Assembly (NCBI GenBank): GCA_961205875.1
Contig: OY540813.1
Coordinates: 8,837,001 to 8,901,000 of the forward strand
Direction: 5' to 3'
From: Sialis fuliginosa
Lineage: Eukaryota > Arthropoda > Insecta > Megaloptera > Sialidae
Length of the DNA stretch: 64,000 nt
Every line of letters starts with the position of its first letter. Positions within the stretch are counted from its first letter, which is position 1. Of the stretch, positions 23,951 through 37,219 are shown in pieces. The notes under the pieces were generated by a model. That model was not told the origin of the DNA and ran no database searches. It saw only the letters and a list, made by a program, of their open reading frames with translations. The position numbers were made by a program, and so were the translations under genes.

Positions 23951-24720
23951 ACAAAACAAAATAAAAATAACCCGAAGTCAACGATAAAAACAAACTAAAT
24001 ATTTGTCTACTGAAGACGTCTGGAAAATTCGGTTTGAATATTTTATTAGAATTAATTTTAAACTTTTTCTTCACACTTTGAGTCTTGCAGTAAGAAAGAT
24101 ATTTTTAAATTTATTTATTGTGTTGTACGAGTTAGTTTTTGTTACTACTTACAATAGTACCTACATAGAAATTTTCCTCAAAATAATTATGAGATTTTTG
24201 TTTTCATAATTATATTTTCGTGTAAAATTAATTTAATACAGTACTAAATTGCGCAATTTACTGTTTGTTGATTAATATTTGATATCTGTGAAAGCCAATC
24301 CGTGAATATTGACATAATTTAATGATTAATCCTCCGCAGGCGGTTGGTGAAATTATAATCCTGACTGAACGAAATTTCCAATAATGATCAATGATCACAA
24401 ATAAATTAAGTATTCTTACCACAAAAATAACCCCAAATAATGAATTTGCATATTTTAAAATAATATAATAATTGTAGGTATATGAATACATATGAGAAGA
24501 TTTTTAGACTATAATATCCTCCTAAAACTTTATCTGTCCCAAAAATCAAGGTATAATACTTTCAGGTTTTACAGATTCGAAAATTGATAGTTTACTATTA
24601 TTTGTTCCAAAATCACAGTACCATACCTATATTTTCAAATTACATCTCACATTGATGCAGACACATATGTACAATCACATACAATAAATCAGACCATTTT
24701 ATATTTTTTACAATCACTGG
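23950..24720. other. AT-rich DNA
   Basis: Nothing gene-like. Confidence 0.55.
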
Positions 24721-24724
24721 TAAT

Positions 24725-24965
24725 ACGACAGACCGTACGGCGGCACGGACGTGAGCGCAATAATGAATAATGTGCATTAAATAATTGTAGTAAAGATCGC
24801 ATATTCATCTTGTGTCGTCGAGACACAAATCATCAAGAGCACCGGTGAAAAGATATTGCGCGATGACGAAATAGAGAGAGCTCTGTTGGACAGTTTCACG
24901 CTGTATTTACATAGATCTGTTTATAGGCAGCTACAAACACAGCTCCAGGGAAGAATTTATAGATA
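24725..24965. other. Balanced island, candidate regulatory
   Basis: Contains GTACGGCGGCACGGACGTGA (about 24737-24756), a small hairpin TTGTGTC/GACACAA near 24810-24828 and a GA tract ATAGAGAGAGCTC. There is no frame of note. Enhancer-like by composition only. Confidence 0.3.
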
Positions 24966-25129
24966 TTCAAAATAGTCAACCCTTTACTATGCAATGGAAT
25001 GGTTAGTATTTAATAAATCAAATTATTTAATATATGTAAGTTGAGTTTGTAGTTATAACATACTTCTTAGGTAGGTATAGTTTTTTGTGAAAAATGAACG
25101 TTACATTTCAATTATAAGCTAAAATTTCG

Positions 25130-25625
25130 GCCTAGATGATTACTCTCTAAAGGCGAGAATAAACGTAGCGTGAATCACGGCCGTGCACTACACAGTACGA
25201 TTGTATAATATTATTTTTGTTTAATAGGGTACATTTGTCCTACTCTATACTCTTTACGTAAATGCTTCTGTACAATAAATTACTATTAGAAATATATAAA
25301 ATACTTTACATCGTACAAGGGTTAAATCACATTCACACACACACAGACACATGGACACATAATTTACATATACCAGTTTCGATGGAACGAGTCAGAGTTT
25401 CAACGATGATCCAAACGGAGCAGCAGCCGCATCTTCTTAATGATGACAGTGGTGAAGAGCGTACAGTGCCTTCAATTAGAGACGCACAGATAATTTATGT
25501 GACGGTTGCGTACATATGGACAGACGGGCAAAGCGACTTGCGGCCAGACCGGGAGAGGGAGATCATGGTGATGATTCTCCCTCGCCGATAGAAAACTAAA
25601 CCGACCGCAGCAGACCGGTTCGAAT
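25130..25625. other. Island with (CA)n and possible ORF
   Basis: The CA tract at 25333-25350 interrupts a plus frame of 109 codons (25262-25591), whose second half is balanced and charged (for example EEERTVP is not present but GEERTVPSIRDAQ is). The N-terminal third is AT- and CA-derived. I do not recognise it. Most likely a regulatory island with a chance frame. Confidence 0.25.
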
Positions 25626-25629
25626 ATCT

Positions 25630-28595
25630 AATTGATCAAAACCGAACGAATTTTTTTTGTTCATTTTATTTAATTAAATACAAGTATCGCATTTAATTTC
25701 GGAACTTTTTTTAGTACAGCTCAATTATATGCATACGATAAATCTTTATTAAAGGTTTAATAAATCAAGGCAATTATTCGAATGATCATTACATTTAATT
25801 TAATCTAAAAGGAAAGTCAGTGATAATACATTTTTTTTCTATAAAAAACGATGAAACATAAATCATTGTGTATAGTACAGGGTCCATTTATAATAAAAAC
25901 AAAAAGGTATCATTATTATTCAATTTACAATCTTGAATATTTTGTTTGTAACTTTAACAATTTTTTATTTACAGTCTGCAGAGAATATAATGAGTAAGCA
26001 ACTGTTCAATTCAACAAAAACATAGACAATAATTTCTTGTAAATACTTTTTATATTTACAAATGAATCATGATAGCAAACTTATTTTTAATAAAGATTAA
26101 TTTAATACATAATTAAAAGAGAATGCCTTAACAAAAACAAGCAATTATAAACTACATTCAATCTTTTAATGACTCATATACTAGCTTAATAGATAAAGAA
26201 ACTATTGAGAAATATAAAAATAAAAGTTATGCTAATTCGGCATGTATGAAGATTTATTGCTAAACAAAAAAAACATATGTTTTCATTTGTTAATTATCAA
26301 TTCCACGAACCAATTAATTAAAAATCACTTCGGCAAAATATACATATATAGTAAAATCACAATAATGCCGAAAACTGTCCGTTTACTGTTCCTGTGATTC
26401 CCAAACAATTTAAAATGTATAATAATAAATATAGAATATTTAACTTTAATATGTCAATTAGATACCTACTAACTATATTACATATGTATATATATATATA
26501 TATAAATAAAAGTTGTGTTAAGAGAATATCTGATAGAAAATTGTCACTACAGTTTATATGAGTTTTTTGACAATGTATAGATCGTTAACACTTACCATAT
26601 ATTACTTTTAATTACATTGTATACCTAATACATATATCTTCTAACTTTTTCAATGAACTGAGTACTGGCTGAATAAATACACATGTTATTGTTATATAAT
26701 TATTATCATTATATGTTAAATACTTGGTTTATTGAAAATTTAAAAATTAATTCTGGTTTCAAAAATATTAAAATCTTCAAAATGGACAAAATTCCCCGAT
26801 CAAATACATTTATAATAATTCAATTATGACTAACGTTAGGTTACACAAACTATTCATAACTGCACCCTTATAGTTGTGAATTATCCGGGTTTTTTTTCAA
26901 TAAAAAAGATTTGATTTTGACAAATTTAGTTTTTAATTTATATGCAGAACTCATGTACATTAAATGGAATTTTTTACTATATTAATAATTAAAAGTAAAA
27001 AATTAGATATAATTTGGCGATCGCAGTATATAGAATATATACTATGGTCTCGCTGAATCTAGTTGTTGCACTCGCACACGTTGTTTGCCTGTAATAATTC
27101 GCACTCTATTACTATTACTGGTTCTGAAATTACACATGAATATATGTTTTTTATAATTTTTATGGTATTTAAAAAGTTTTGAATAATCAGTGTTTAAAAC
27201 GTCTCTGTATAGAATTTTTGTGTAGAATTTCAATAAATACAGAATTTCCGGCGAGTTATCTCATTCACCGTGTATTAAAAACTCTATTTTTAATTTCCAA
27301 TTACTTAAAAATCATACGTCCAATATTATTTTTTGAAATTAGTAAAATATATGAGCTATTCATAAATAACATATTAAAATTTTAGACTTTTATCTATAAT
27401 CTTAACATGAACAAAATAACTAAAAATATAAACTGTTTTTTGTATCCATGTGTGCGAGTATAAATTTATTTAGCTTAAACTACAAATGAAATACCGCTGA
27501 AATGTTATACAATACCGCGTCCTCGGTAGTTAAATATTTCGACAAAAACAAGCGTGCGGCACTTTTAATCAACAAGGGAATATGTTAATTGCAAGTTACA
27601 TTAGCATATTCATTTTCTTGTTTTAACAGAAATTCAGACATTGATATGACATATGATGAAATTTCACATATGTCGGTAAGTGCAAAATTTTATATACAAT
27701 GAATTTTATATATAACCACAATCCCGATTAGATATTTAAAATATTCGTGTGTTAAGTACCGACATAAACATTGTAAAATATGCCCAAAGCCATTTAATTT
27801 AATTGTATGTGACTTAATGATGGCCGCGTAATCTTTAATCGCAATTAATGAAAATTTATACGGATATTTTAAAACTTTATCAAAATATTTACAAATCAAC
27901 GTCGTTTATATATCTTGTTTTGGTATTTAAAATTACATATCATATAAATTTCTCTTTTTTATTTTACTACGATATTTATCTATAGATAAGGGTATTTTTT
28001 TATCGTATCTCATGAATACATTATTATGTGCTCACCTGTCACAGATATTAACTTTTTTCTGTTAAAAAGACAGAAGGCTGTCCAAACAAATCAATTAATT
28101 GTGAATAAGAAGTATGTATTTTTTATCATATATATGAAAATATCCATATATTAATTAAAAAAAAGATAATGTGCAATCAGCAAAACAACATACAACCATT
28201 CTGTTTACATATCATTACTCTTCCGAATTGTGATAATAATTAATGTCTGTAGACACTCAAAATTAAACAGAATTATTTTTATTTCATTAATAGATAAATG
28301 TCAATTCACATTGACAGGTTATATTTACCATAAATCGATCAAAACATTTAATGTTTTATTTATTCAATAGTTTTTCAAGTTTATTTCTTTTAAATAATAT
28401 CTACCGATTAGTATTGATATATTTTATTGAAATATGCAGGATTGTTTAACTTCGTGAATTAAAAAAGACATATTTTTATAACTAATCAATCAACTATAAA
28501 ACAAACTGCAGTTGATAGGTGCGGTTAACAACAAATATGATTGTTTATTTACATGCTTCTTGTCTAACATACATACTTATGTCAAGCTAACAAAA
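25630..28595. other. Long AT-rich stretch
   Basis: About 3 kb with no credible frame. A (TA)n run lies at about 26483-26503. Slightly GC-richer patches at 27015-27120 and 27500-27560 are too small to interpret. Probably intronic or intergenic. Confidence 0.6.
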
Positions 28596-28868
28596 TTTGC
28601 AAGCTAGCAAGCACTTTCAAATGAGGTTTCAAACCAATCTGACAGTTCTCTTGAAGTTTCACGAAGTGCTTGACAATTTTCACGCACGCGTGGTATGTAA
28701 ACACTAACGGTATTAAAACAGTTATATTATGAAAATTATTTTGAACGGTCAGAGTCGCCAACTGTGTTACAATAAGTTGAAGTATCACTGCTATAAATTC
28801 CAAAACAAAACTAATAGATACTATCACAGAATTAATATCCCATTTGAGAGTGTTTGCTAGCTAGCAAA
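28596..28868. mobile_element. MITE with 28-bp terminal inverted repeats
   Basis: TTTGCAAGCTAGCAAGCACT (28596-28615, continuing to 28623) is mirrored by 28841-28868, read on minus as TTTGCTAGCTAGCAAACACT. About 24 of 28 positions agree. The 273-bp body is non-coding; the minus frame at 28827-28582 simply spans it. No target duplication identified. Confidence 0.7.
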
Positions 28869-29139
28869 GTTATCTCCTTTATAATACCGGATATTAAACT
28901 ATTATTTTTTATTTTGTAATAAATGCCTATATTAAATAGGTGCAACAGAACACTTCTTTAAATTTTAGTGTATAAAACATCTATGTATACCTACAAAGTT
29001 ACGTAAGTACACCTATACATACATAGATGTGTACTATGGGCGTCAGAAGTCATCTGCCACCCTGATGACAGATTCAAAAATATTAATCTATCTTTGTTAG
29101 GTACATGGAGAAATGATTTAAATGTTATAATAATCAAAT

Positions 29140-29370
29140 AGGAGGAGCCTACTAAGTTTGTGATAAGCGAATTTGAATGAAAACTGGTCGACCACTTCTG
29201 AATGCGATTCTACATAAATATGTATTTCTATATGTAGGTATATGCGTATATTTCGATGAGTCCGTATATGTAATATAAATGATTAAAATGCACAATAACT
29301 GAAAACAAATGAACAGAAAGTAGGACGTCGCGTCGGTGCGGCTGCAATCCTGTATTCCCACATTTAAATT
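29140..29370 (+). repeat. GTCGACCACTTCTG dispersed repeat plus balanced flank
   Basis: GGAGGAGCCTACTAAG, then TTTGAATGAAAACTGGTCGA, CCACTTCTGAATGCGATTCT, match the inverted copy at 147-238. Sequence to 29370 includes GACGTCGCGTCGGTGCGGCT, a GC patch of unknown role. Confidence 0.55.
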
Positions 29371-30090
29371 GATAATTTAAATGTATTCATTGTTCTCTTG
29401 TTTGTCTGCTTCAACACAATACAGCAATTAATATCAACAATGTTCGCGATAACACACAGTTGATAATATAATATATAATAATAAATCATAAAATCAATTA
29501 CGCAGATTTGACAGTCGGCTGCCAATAACCTTAATCAGACGCGTAACAAAAGAAAAATTAATTAATTTAATATTAATTATGTACATATCAAAATATTGTC
29601 TATACGTTAGTTTTTTACGTAGGTGTTGAATTAAGTAAAAGCAAAATAAATGATGTATGTAATTCATACAGAATTTAAAAAATGGTGAGGTATCTACATT
29701 AAAAGTTTAAAATAAAAATTTGTTTTTACCATATATTACTACGCCATGTTTATCAGATAACATTACTAAAATAAATTATACTAAATAATCAAGATAATTA
29801 TCTATTTATTTGATTATTTGTAATCATGTGTAATTATATAAAGTATACTGAAATCATTAAAGTCACCTCGTTTAGTTATAAATATATTCTTATGTGATAA
29901 ATTTTCAAAACAATGTTCTATCTGAATCTAATAATGTTTATATTATATTTCTAAAAGTTTTAATTAAAAAAAAAGAAAAAAAATACGTTAAAGTTTAAGT
30001 TTTAAAAAAAACTTTTCAACAAATGTCTCGTTTTTTCTGCAAAATTTGATTCTGCAAAAAATAAATAAAATTCTATTTAAAAAAAAAATT
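29370..30090. other. AT-rich DNA
   Basis: Nothing gene-like. Confidence 0.55.
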
Positions 30091-30243
30091 AGGTGAGCCC
30101 AAAATCACCTTGAAAACTTAAAATGAAAATTGTTATCGCCATTGATTTTGCCCCTCCAAATGCTGAAACTTTTGTACCAAAAGTTTTTGTAAAAATCCTT
30201 AGTTTTCCAGATATTAAGCAGTCTCAAGGTAAAAAACTCACCT
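30091..30243. mobile_element. Short MITE-like element, AGGTGAG termini
   Basis: AGGTGAG at 30091-30097 is mirrored by CTCACCT at 30237-30243. The similarity extends imperfectly inward (TCACCTTGAAAACT against AGTCTCAAGGT), giving a 153-bp non-coding element. Confidence 0.5.
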
Positions 30244-30399
30244 GTATATAAAAATATTATTTCCTAACTCATGATTAGCTGCATAATTTTGTATTTATTC
30301 TACGTCTTCTATAATAATAAAATGTTCATAATAATACAAAATCAACATATATACATATATGGATTCCAAACATGTACCTACATATTGAAATCTACAAAA

Positions 30400-30860
30400 A
30401 ACGATATATACATAAATTGAGCACGCGGCATTTCAAACACAGCATTGACAGCAATATTTACAAAGTTCATTAAATGAGTTGCGCCACTGACCGGTACCGT
30501 TACACAACGGGCGGGCAAGCGGTAGAGCACCACCGACAACCGATGTTGTTTTGTTGTTGCGTTTGGAAAACAGTTCGCGTGTCGCTTGTCAAAAGCGATA
30601 CCGAACAATACAAAATTCAATAGACTGCCATTTGGTTGGCAGGTCATGTACGCGTCAACTACCGCTAAAGCTAATGCAAACAATCAAAAGTGTTTGATAC
30701 ATAAAACTGATGTCTATAAAAGGCTTGAATTGTTTACAGCTCGCGCGAGCCGTGTTTGCGCCGACGGTAATGAGTTGTTGTTGTATTATATTGTTCTTCT
30801 TTTTGTCGATACAGGCGAGAGAATACTAATTATATTTACTTAAGGTGTAGTGGTTGCACC
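30400..30860. other. Balanced island, candidate regulatory or small-exon region
   Basis: Balanced composition with a GGGCGGGCAAGCGG patch, CTGCCATTTGGTTGGCAG palindrome (30627-30644) and repeated GTTGTT/TTGTTG. Frames of 101 codons (minus, 30683-30378) and 85 codons (plus, 30586-30843) overlap on opposite strands; neither resembles a known family. I favour a regulatory island. Confidence 0.3.
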
Positions 30861-31040
30861 ACACACTGAATGAAAGATTAGCCAGATAATCGATAAAAAA
30901 TTTTATACAAAAAAGTTTGCACAACAACATACGATGTACCTATACACGATTATACACTTCCGCGGTAATAATTCTTGCCGGTTATGTATGTATTTCATTT
31001 TATGGTTTTGAACAAAACACCTTATTAAGAAAATCATTAC

Positions 31041-31243
31041 TGTATAAACTTTTGATTATTGGGTTGTATACCGCCATGCACTATATTGTCACATGACGTT
31101 TCGACCAACATCTCGTGGTCTTCTTCAGAAGTAAAATGTTGAGTACAGAAGGTGTAGTTGCTTAATTAAATAAGCGTTGTCGAAACGTCAAGTGACAATA
31201 CAGTGCAACGCGGTATACAACCCAATAATCAAATATTTATACA
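31041..31243. mobile_element. Fold-back element with CGAAACGTCA motifs
   Basis: The outer arms, 31041-31105 and 31179-31243, are inverted copies sharing GATTATTGGGTTGTATACCG, a TGCACTRTATTGTCA block and ACGTTTCG/CGAAACGT. Inside the left arm, the minus strand reads CTGAAGAAGACC, a loop, then GGTCGAAACGTCA, which can form a stem flanked by CUGANGA- and GAAA-like boxes as in hammerhead ribozymes. Stem III is not canonical, so activity is doubtful. See also 41979-42180. Confidence 0.65.
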
Positions 31244-31389
31244 ATTGAATAACCGCAAAATTCTACGTTCAAAAATCATTACTGTTTACCAAAAAACAAT
31301 GAACTGAATAATAGTTATATGAAACAAAAATTTTGTCCCCCCATCAATAATGACTGATTTTGAATATTATGTAATTATTTTATTTACAG

Positions 31390-31800
31390 ATATATGTACC
31401 TAACGTTTTCGAGAATTATTGATAGAGTGGAGTCATATAATCTTTTCTTACAGTTGGCTCAAGGGATCAAGAGAAGTCCATATCTGAGTTTGTGGATAAA
31501 TCCGTTTTCCGCGCGGGTACTTTTTCATGACATTTCCGGAAAATCACCAATTTTCCTGTTTGTGGTTCGGTTTTTCGCGAATATCTTGGTTTCTGCTTGA
31601 TCAATATTGACCAAAAAAATAGGGGCACTCGTAAGGAACTCTTCTACCGATCTTTGTAGGGCGGAATACTACAACTTAATTTTTAACTTTGAAAAAAAAA
31701 TTACAAATTGCCCATATAACAGATTTTTATTCTCAAATTACGAATATTTATATGAATATTTTGATGAAAATTAGGAAAAATGTACTTTTTAATCAGGGCT
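31390..31800. other. Probable old repeat fragment
   Basis: Text such as GACATTTCCGGAAAATCACC, AATATTGACCAAAAAAATAG and GGAACTCTTCTACCGATCTT reads like a degraded interspersed repeat. No second copy in the window confirms it. The 68-codon plus frame (31394-31600) is not recognised. Confidence 0.25.
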
Positions 31801-34340
31801 TCGAACCGTTATTTTTTTCGGTGCGAGGATTATTGAGAATGAAAAATATTATTTATTATTAATAATAATACGTTTAAAATCCGCAAACAAATGATACAAA
31901 TACCCAAAATTATTGTTATAAAACTTTTATAGTCATTTATTTATTGTGTTTATAAAAAAACATGTTAAGATAATTACACACAAAAAATCATTTTTTAGAA
32001 TGATCAAGCAACCAGTGTTGGACCACTTCACATGGATTGACCCCAATACGAAATAATTTTTTTGAGAATGAATAGATCTTCAATATTTTACCAAATGAAA
32101 ACATGTGTTAAAATAGACTTGAAAAATGGCCTTAATTTATCGTTATTATGTACTATCATACTGTAATTAAAGAATGACTGATGTTATTACCGAAATCAAG
32201 CATTACAAATCATTTTATACAGTCTAGCTAACGGCACATGTTGTGAAACAACATCCTTAATATACAAGTGGCAATTAAAAAGAAATAATTACTTTTCGAT
32301 TGAATACTTTAAATAGTTTGGTAATTTAACAGCGCACTTACATTTCATGGAGATAAAAGTTTGTATAGAAGCACGACGTACCTGGAACAAATAAAATATT
32401 AATCATAAATTATGCTTTAAATGCACTTTCAATTGAATTAAATTAACCAATAATGATAACGTATAAAATATACCTTCCAGTTATATTATTTCTGCTGGCA
32501 GTACAAAACTATAAATTTTAATATCTGACATTTACATTGATAGTTATAATAGAAGTAATACTCAATTATAGTTTATACACTAATTGAACATTGTGTATGA
32601 AAATTTTATTTTATTTTATGATGACAGATTCAAAAACTTAAGGATTAATAAATAAACTATATAATAAATAAACATTATTAAGACATTACAAATTACTTTG
32701 GATTAGAGTGGAGTGACAAATTGTTTTTTTCGAATATTCGAAACGCTATATGCGCAAAATTTAGATTTGTATATTCTTAAAACACCCACCAAAAGAAATG
32801 ACTATCTTTATTTAAAAAAACATAAATATTTGGACATAATATCTCGGTAACGGGGAAATATATTTAAATGCACAACAGTTTAAAAAAGAAAAATTCAGTA
32901 TCTTTAAAATGACACATAACAATCCAACATTTATTATAATTAATCGTTTTAAAAATGATCTCTAAATACTTAAGTAATTTTTATGAAAAACAAAAAATAA
33001 ACATCATTTAATAAATATACATATCATTTTAAAGACATTGGATTGCTCTTTAGAATTAATTATTGCGCATTCAAATGTATATTATTTACTTATACCGACT
33101 ACAAAAAATAAACCGTTTTTATACATTATCAACTGTATTCTTTTATTAAATATTAAAACATGACTTTATGAACAGTGATAAATCTGCAATGTAAAAGTTA
33201 ATATAAGAAAATAATTAAATGATTAAAATAATTGAAAACGTGGGTGCAAACATCTCCGAAACCTTCTTAAGCAATCTGTTCTTTTGATACTTGTCATGGT
33301 CTAATAATATTTCACTTTGCCTCCGGGAATACCTTTTTGAGATTAACTAATATTTCATAATGTTGAGTTTAGATTTCATTATTACGATTATAATGCATCA
33401 ACGCTACCCACACAAACAATAATTAAGTTGTATTTATATAGATAAATCCGGGCATTGTTATGTAATAAAAATTTCAGCTAAATTAGCGGTTGTCCGGCCA
33501 AACTATTATCGAAGCTGTCATACTCACTTTTATATTAACACAGCTATTAAAGATTCTCAGAAGTGATCAACTTTTTTGTTGTTAATTAAGTTTTTGCTAG
33601 TAAACTTCAAAATAACACGGCTTGTAAAATATAAAAATGACATACCTCATATTTAATATCATGTGTTGGTAGATATTAAATGGTGTAAATTAGTTATAAT
33701 TATTGCAAATTTATTAATTTATACATGCTCTAGAGCCTGCGTTCCAGATATAATATAACTATTTATGTCTATAAAATATTAATTTATTTTCATGTAATTA
33801 TATGGACATTAATGGAATGTTTATCCATTTCAATACACGTTAACAAGGCAATAAAATTAATAATTGTATATTAATAAAAATATGTAAAAAATATGTTAAA
33901 TATAATATAAAGGTTTATGAAAGCGTAATAAATATTTTTTATGTTATATCAGATACGTATAAGCAATCAAATCATATACTATAACTAAAAGTTATTTGCA
34001 GTTTCACCCACGTGCTTTTCAAAATCGGTGAATGCCCGCACAAATGGCTGTTCTGTAAAAATTTAGGCATTATATCTCCACAGTGTTAATCTAATTAAAT
34101 ATCACATTTTTTATTAGAAAATATAAATTTGTTAATGCTAAAAAGAGTTAAATCAAATCGAATAAATGCATTAACAGACAGACTGACAATATTTCTAAAA
34201 ACTTTTAAAATTGACATTATTGCCTACAAAAAGAGCTAATAATATATTGACATTGTACAAACAAGCCTACGTACTTTATATATTAGTACTTAACGATCAA
34301 TTTTCACAAATGATTTAAAAATAAAAATGAAAACAAATAG
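31800..34340. other. Long AT-rich stretch
   Basis: About 2.5 kb without any credible frame or repeat pair. A small palindrome TTTCGAATATTCGAAA lies at 32727-32742. A slightly GC-richer patch at 33240-33340 has no clear role. Confidence 0.6.
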
Positions 34341-34870
34341 AAATTGCATATATATGTGCCCCTGCTACGTATCAAAACATTTTACGATTTGATCCGGGCC
34401 ATTAAAAATTGTTTCAATCGAATAATTAGCAATGAAGCCACTCAACTAGTCCCTTTAATGCTTAACGGAACACATATAAACCTTACAATTGCTCCGAAAA
34501 TACTTCACCACCCCCACATTCATACATGTTTGAAAATAGCTTACACTGCAAACGTATACGTATATACACATAATCAAGAGAGCGCATTTTACAACCTAGA
34601 AATAATAGCGCGAGCATCGTAAAATCTATTCATTTCAACTGAATTCGTGCAAATAAAATCTTTAACAATGGGACAACAGGCGTGCTGGCTGCTTTAGCAT
34701 TCGAGCAAGAGTTACGATAGATTGATGACCGAAGGATTCCTAGACTTTTGGCTTAAAGAACCTGCCAACGGTTATATCCTTGTTTTGAATGTTGATTTAA
34801 ATTAACGATAACATTTTATAGCGGCCCCACATAATGCCGCTAGTTATGGCGCAAGACCGTTACTAATCTG
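34340..34870. other. Balanced island, candidate cis-regulatory
   Basis: Two balanced blocks, 34340-34620 and 34660-34870. The second holds ATAGCGGCCCCACATAATGC, CGCTAGTTATGGCGCAAGAC and AACGGTTAT motifs, followed by AT-rich TATTTATTTAATG. The 92-codon plus frame (34344-34622) has no recognisable domain. Regulatory role is inferred from composition only. Confidence 0.3.
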
Positions 34871-35400
34871 CGGCTATTATATTTATTTAATGTTGTATTT
34901 AATACTTAATGTTGATCAATTATTTTTTGCAATAAATATAGATCAAAATTTTTAATTATGTTATCATTTCTTGTTTTATTTTCCAAATTTGACAAATTTA
35001 ATGTTACATGAAATTGAAATAGACCCCTCTTATTATTTTTTATTACTTTGAGTTTTATTTATTTTAATAATATATTTCCTAGTAGCTTCTGTTTTAAAAT
35101 CAGAGGTTAGAATGAGCTTAATATAACAAATTTTGGACCAATATCTTTAGAGATTTATATATATTATTTATATCATTATTCTGTGGCACTTTTAATATAT
35201 GTAGGTACACTATTTGATGTGAATATTATTGAAGCAGAATATAGCTTACTATTGTTTTCAGTTAGTTAATTTAACATTTTTTAAATTTATATGAATGAAC
35301 ATAATACATACATAATATATAACCTTAAATCTAACACATCTCTGTCTTATATATTATATATATACATATATACATTATTGCACTTAAAAAAGCATGATAT
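34870..35400. other. AT-rich DNA
   Basis: Nothing gene-like. (TA)-rich sequence at 35350-35375. Confidence 0.55.
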
Positions 35401-35680
35401 ATTTATCTGCACTCCCGCAATGAGTTTTCTTATAAAAAGCAGCGGCTCCCTGCAGCACCCGGGCGCTATCAGTGCGCTGAACACAATATGTGAGGAGAGC
35501 GCGATATAAAAGTGTCGTAAAAACGTCTATTAGGTGTATTAACGAAGCGAACTTTACGAGCGGGGACCTCTCCGCGTTCTTGTATTCAAACTTGTCGGGT
35601 GTGGAAACGAGGCTGCACAACAGCGCACTCCGTGTGCGGCCTTTACAACTGAACTGTTCAAATGCCAAAATGATTAACTA
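35400..35680. promoter_or_regulatory. GC-rich island with two TATA-like boxes
   Basis: TATAAAAAG at 35431-35439 is followed by GCAGCGGCTCCCTGCAGCAC and CGGGCGCTATCAGTGCG. A second TATAAAAG lies at 35505-35512. A TCAGTG initiator-like motif (35469-35474) is about 40 bp from the first box, longer than the usual 30 bp. Frames on both strands overlap (35490-35753 plus; 35668-35384 minus, lacking an ATG), so coding is not assigned. Promoter-like or enhancer-like. Confidence 0.35.
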
Positions 35681-36060
35681 TGATCTGTCCTACTTTTTAT
35701 TTAATATATTTACTTTGAATAACAAAAATAAACAGTTCATGGTTTTTGTTTAGCATAAAACCGCATGTTTATTTTTAAGTTATTTAATTAACATAATAAT
35801 TGTGTTAATCTTTTTAGTAAAAAAGTTGTTTAAAATGTAATTTTGGCACCTCATGTTCAAGAAATTTCTAATCTTTCCATTTTTTCCTTATTAAAATTCA
35901 ATTTTACTGTACCTACTTTTATTTTTATAAAAAAATTCAATTAAAAAAATGTAAATCTTAAACACTCTACTAAACATAACAATTTCCGCATGTAATCAAA
36001 CCAACTACTATAAATATACACATATTATGTCTACGCATTGTGTAAATAGGGCTAATACAA
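35680..36060. other. AT-rich DNA
   Basis: Nothing gene-like. Confidence 0.55.
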
Positions 36061-36320
36061 GATGGAAATAAATTAAATACGCATTGACCGTGAACGCGTT
36101 CTAAGTCGGATACATACAACGTCTTATATGAGAGCATCCTTTTGTTTCGGACAGGATGTCATCGTCTCGACGACGGAACGGGTCTACTACGTCTGTGTGC
36201 GTGTGCGTGCGTGGTGCGTCCATGCGTGTCGCCGTCACGATGGACCAACATGTAGCAACGACGCGGGCGGCGTCGCGTTCTATTCTGGTTGTTGATATCG
36301 ATCCTGCTGTGGTAATTCAT
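36060..36320 (+). other. GC-rich island with 55-codon frame
   Basis: A plus frame from ATG at 36128 to TGA at 36293-36295 is entirely GC-rich and codes for a Val/Cys/Arg-rich peptide; its middle is a GTGTGCGTGTGCGTGCGTGG simple-sequence tract. CTGCTGTG|GTAATT just after the stop is only a weak donor. Too short and repetitive to call a gene; an island with a TG/CG-rich core is the safer description. Confidence 0.3.
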
Positions 36321-37219
36321 GTAGTTAATTGAGAATAATATACAGGGTTCAATTCAAATATATGCAAATATTTACTCTCCTGGTAATATTGTGACAGTTA
36401 GTTTTAAATGTGCCCTCAAGTTTAATAATTAAACATCAGAAGAAATTTCTACAAATTATTTACAAATTGCAAAAATAAATTAATTAAATAAATTATTAAA
36501 TTCATTTTGACGTTGGATAATAATTCTTAATATCTACTTTTCAAAAATTTATGTTGTACATTTTACATTATAAGTCAAATGTGCCCTAAAAAGTATACAT
36601 ATATATAAGTAGGTATACACGTAAATTTACTATTGTACACTCATATTATATAATATACGTTCTTCTAAACATATAAACGGTCTCCTGTTCAAATTGAATA
36701 TCTCATACCACATTTTTTACATTTACTGTCACAAGACCGACACATGTAAAATCGACTGAAATGAAATATATGGATGTATCTGATATTGACATTCTTATTT
36801 ATGAATATTTTTTTACATCTTTGATCTAATATACAACGTAATTTGACATCCTCTTTGATGAATACATTTTTTTTCTTTTGAAAGGTTGTGTTTATTTGTC
36901 GTTTTTAAAAGTGTGCTGTTTGTTTTTTTATAAACCTCAATACTCAAAACATATATTTTTAATAACCAGTTAAAATTTATTTCAAATTTAGACGTTCCTA
37001 TTTAATGTTCTGGAACTTTATATATTTGAAATCCTTCATAGAAAAATTGAAATTGAAATAAATATGATTTATTTTTGAAGAAAGAACAGTAGCTTGAGAT
37101 AACACTTTTCATGATGCAAAGTGGCGTAAAATCCTGCCATATTTTATGTAAAAATTCCTTTAAATACATAAAAGAACATCCTAAATAAAGGTTAAAGTTG
37201 AGCACATGAACATATATGC
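36320..37219. other. AT-rich DNA
   Basis: Nothing gene-like. Confidence 0.55.

Noticed and set aside
35384-35668. 94-codon minus frame
   Set aside because: It begins at TTG, not ATG, and overlaps a plus frame of similar length; no splice acceptor supports an exon start.
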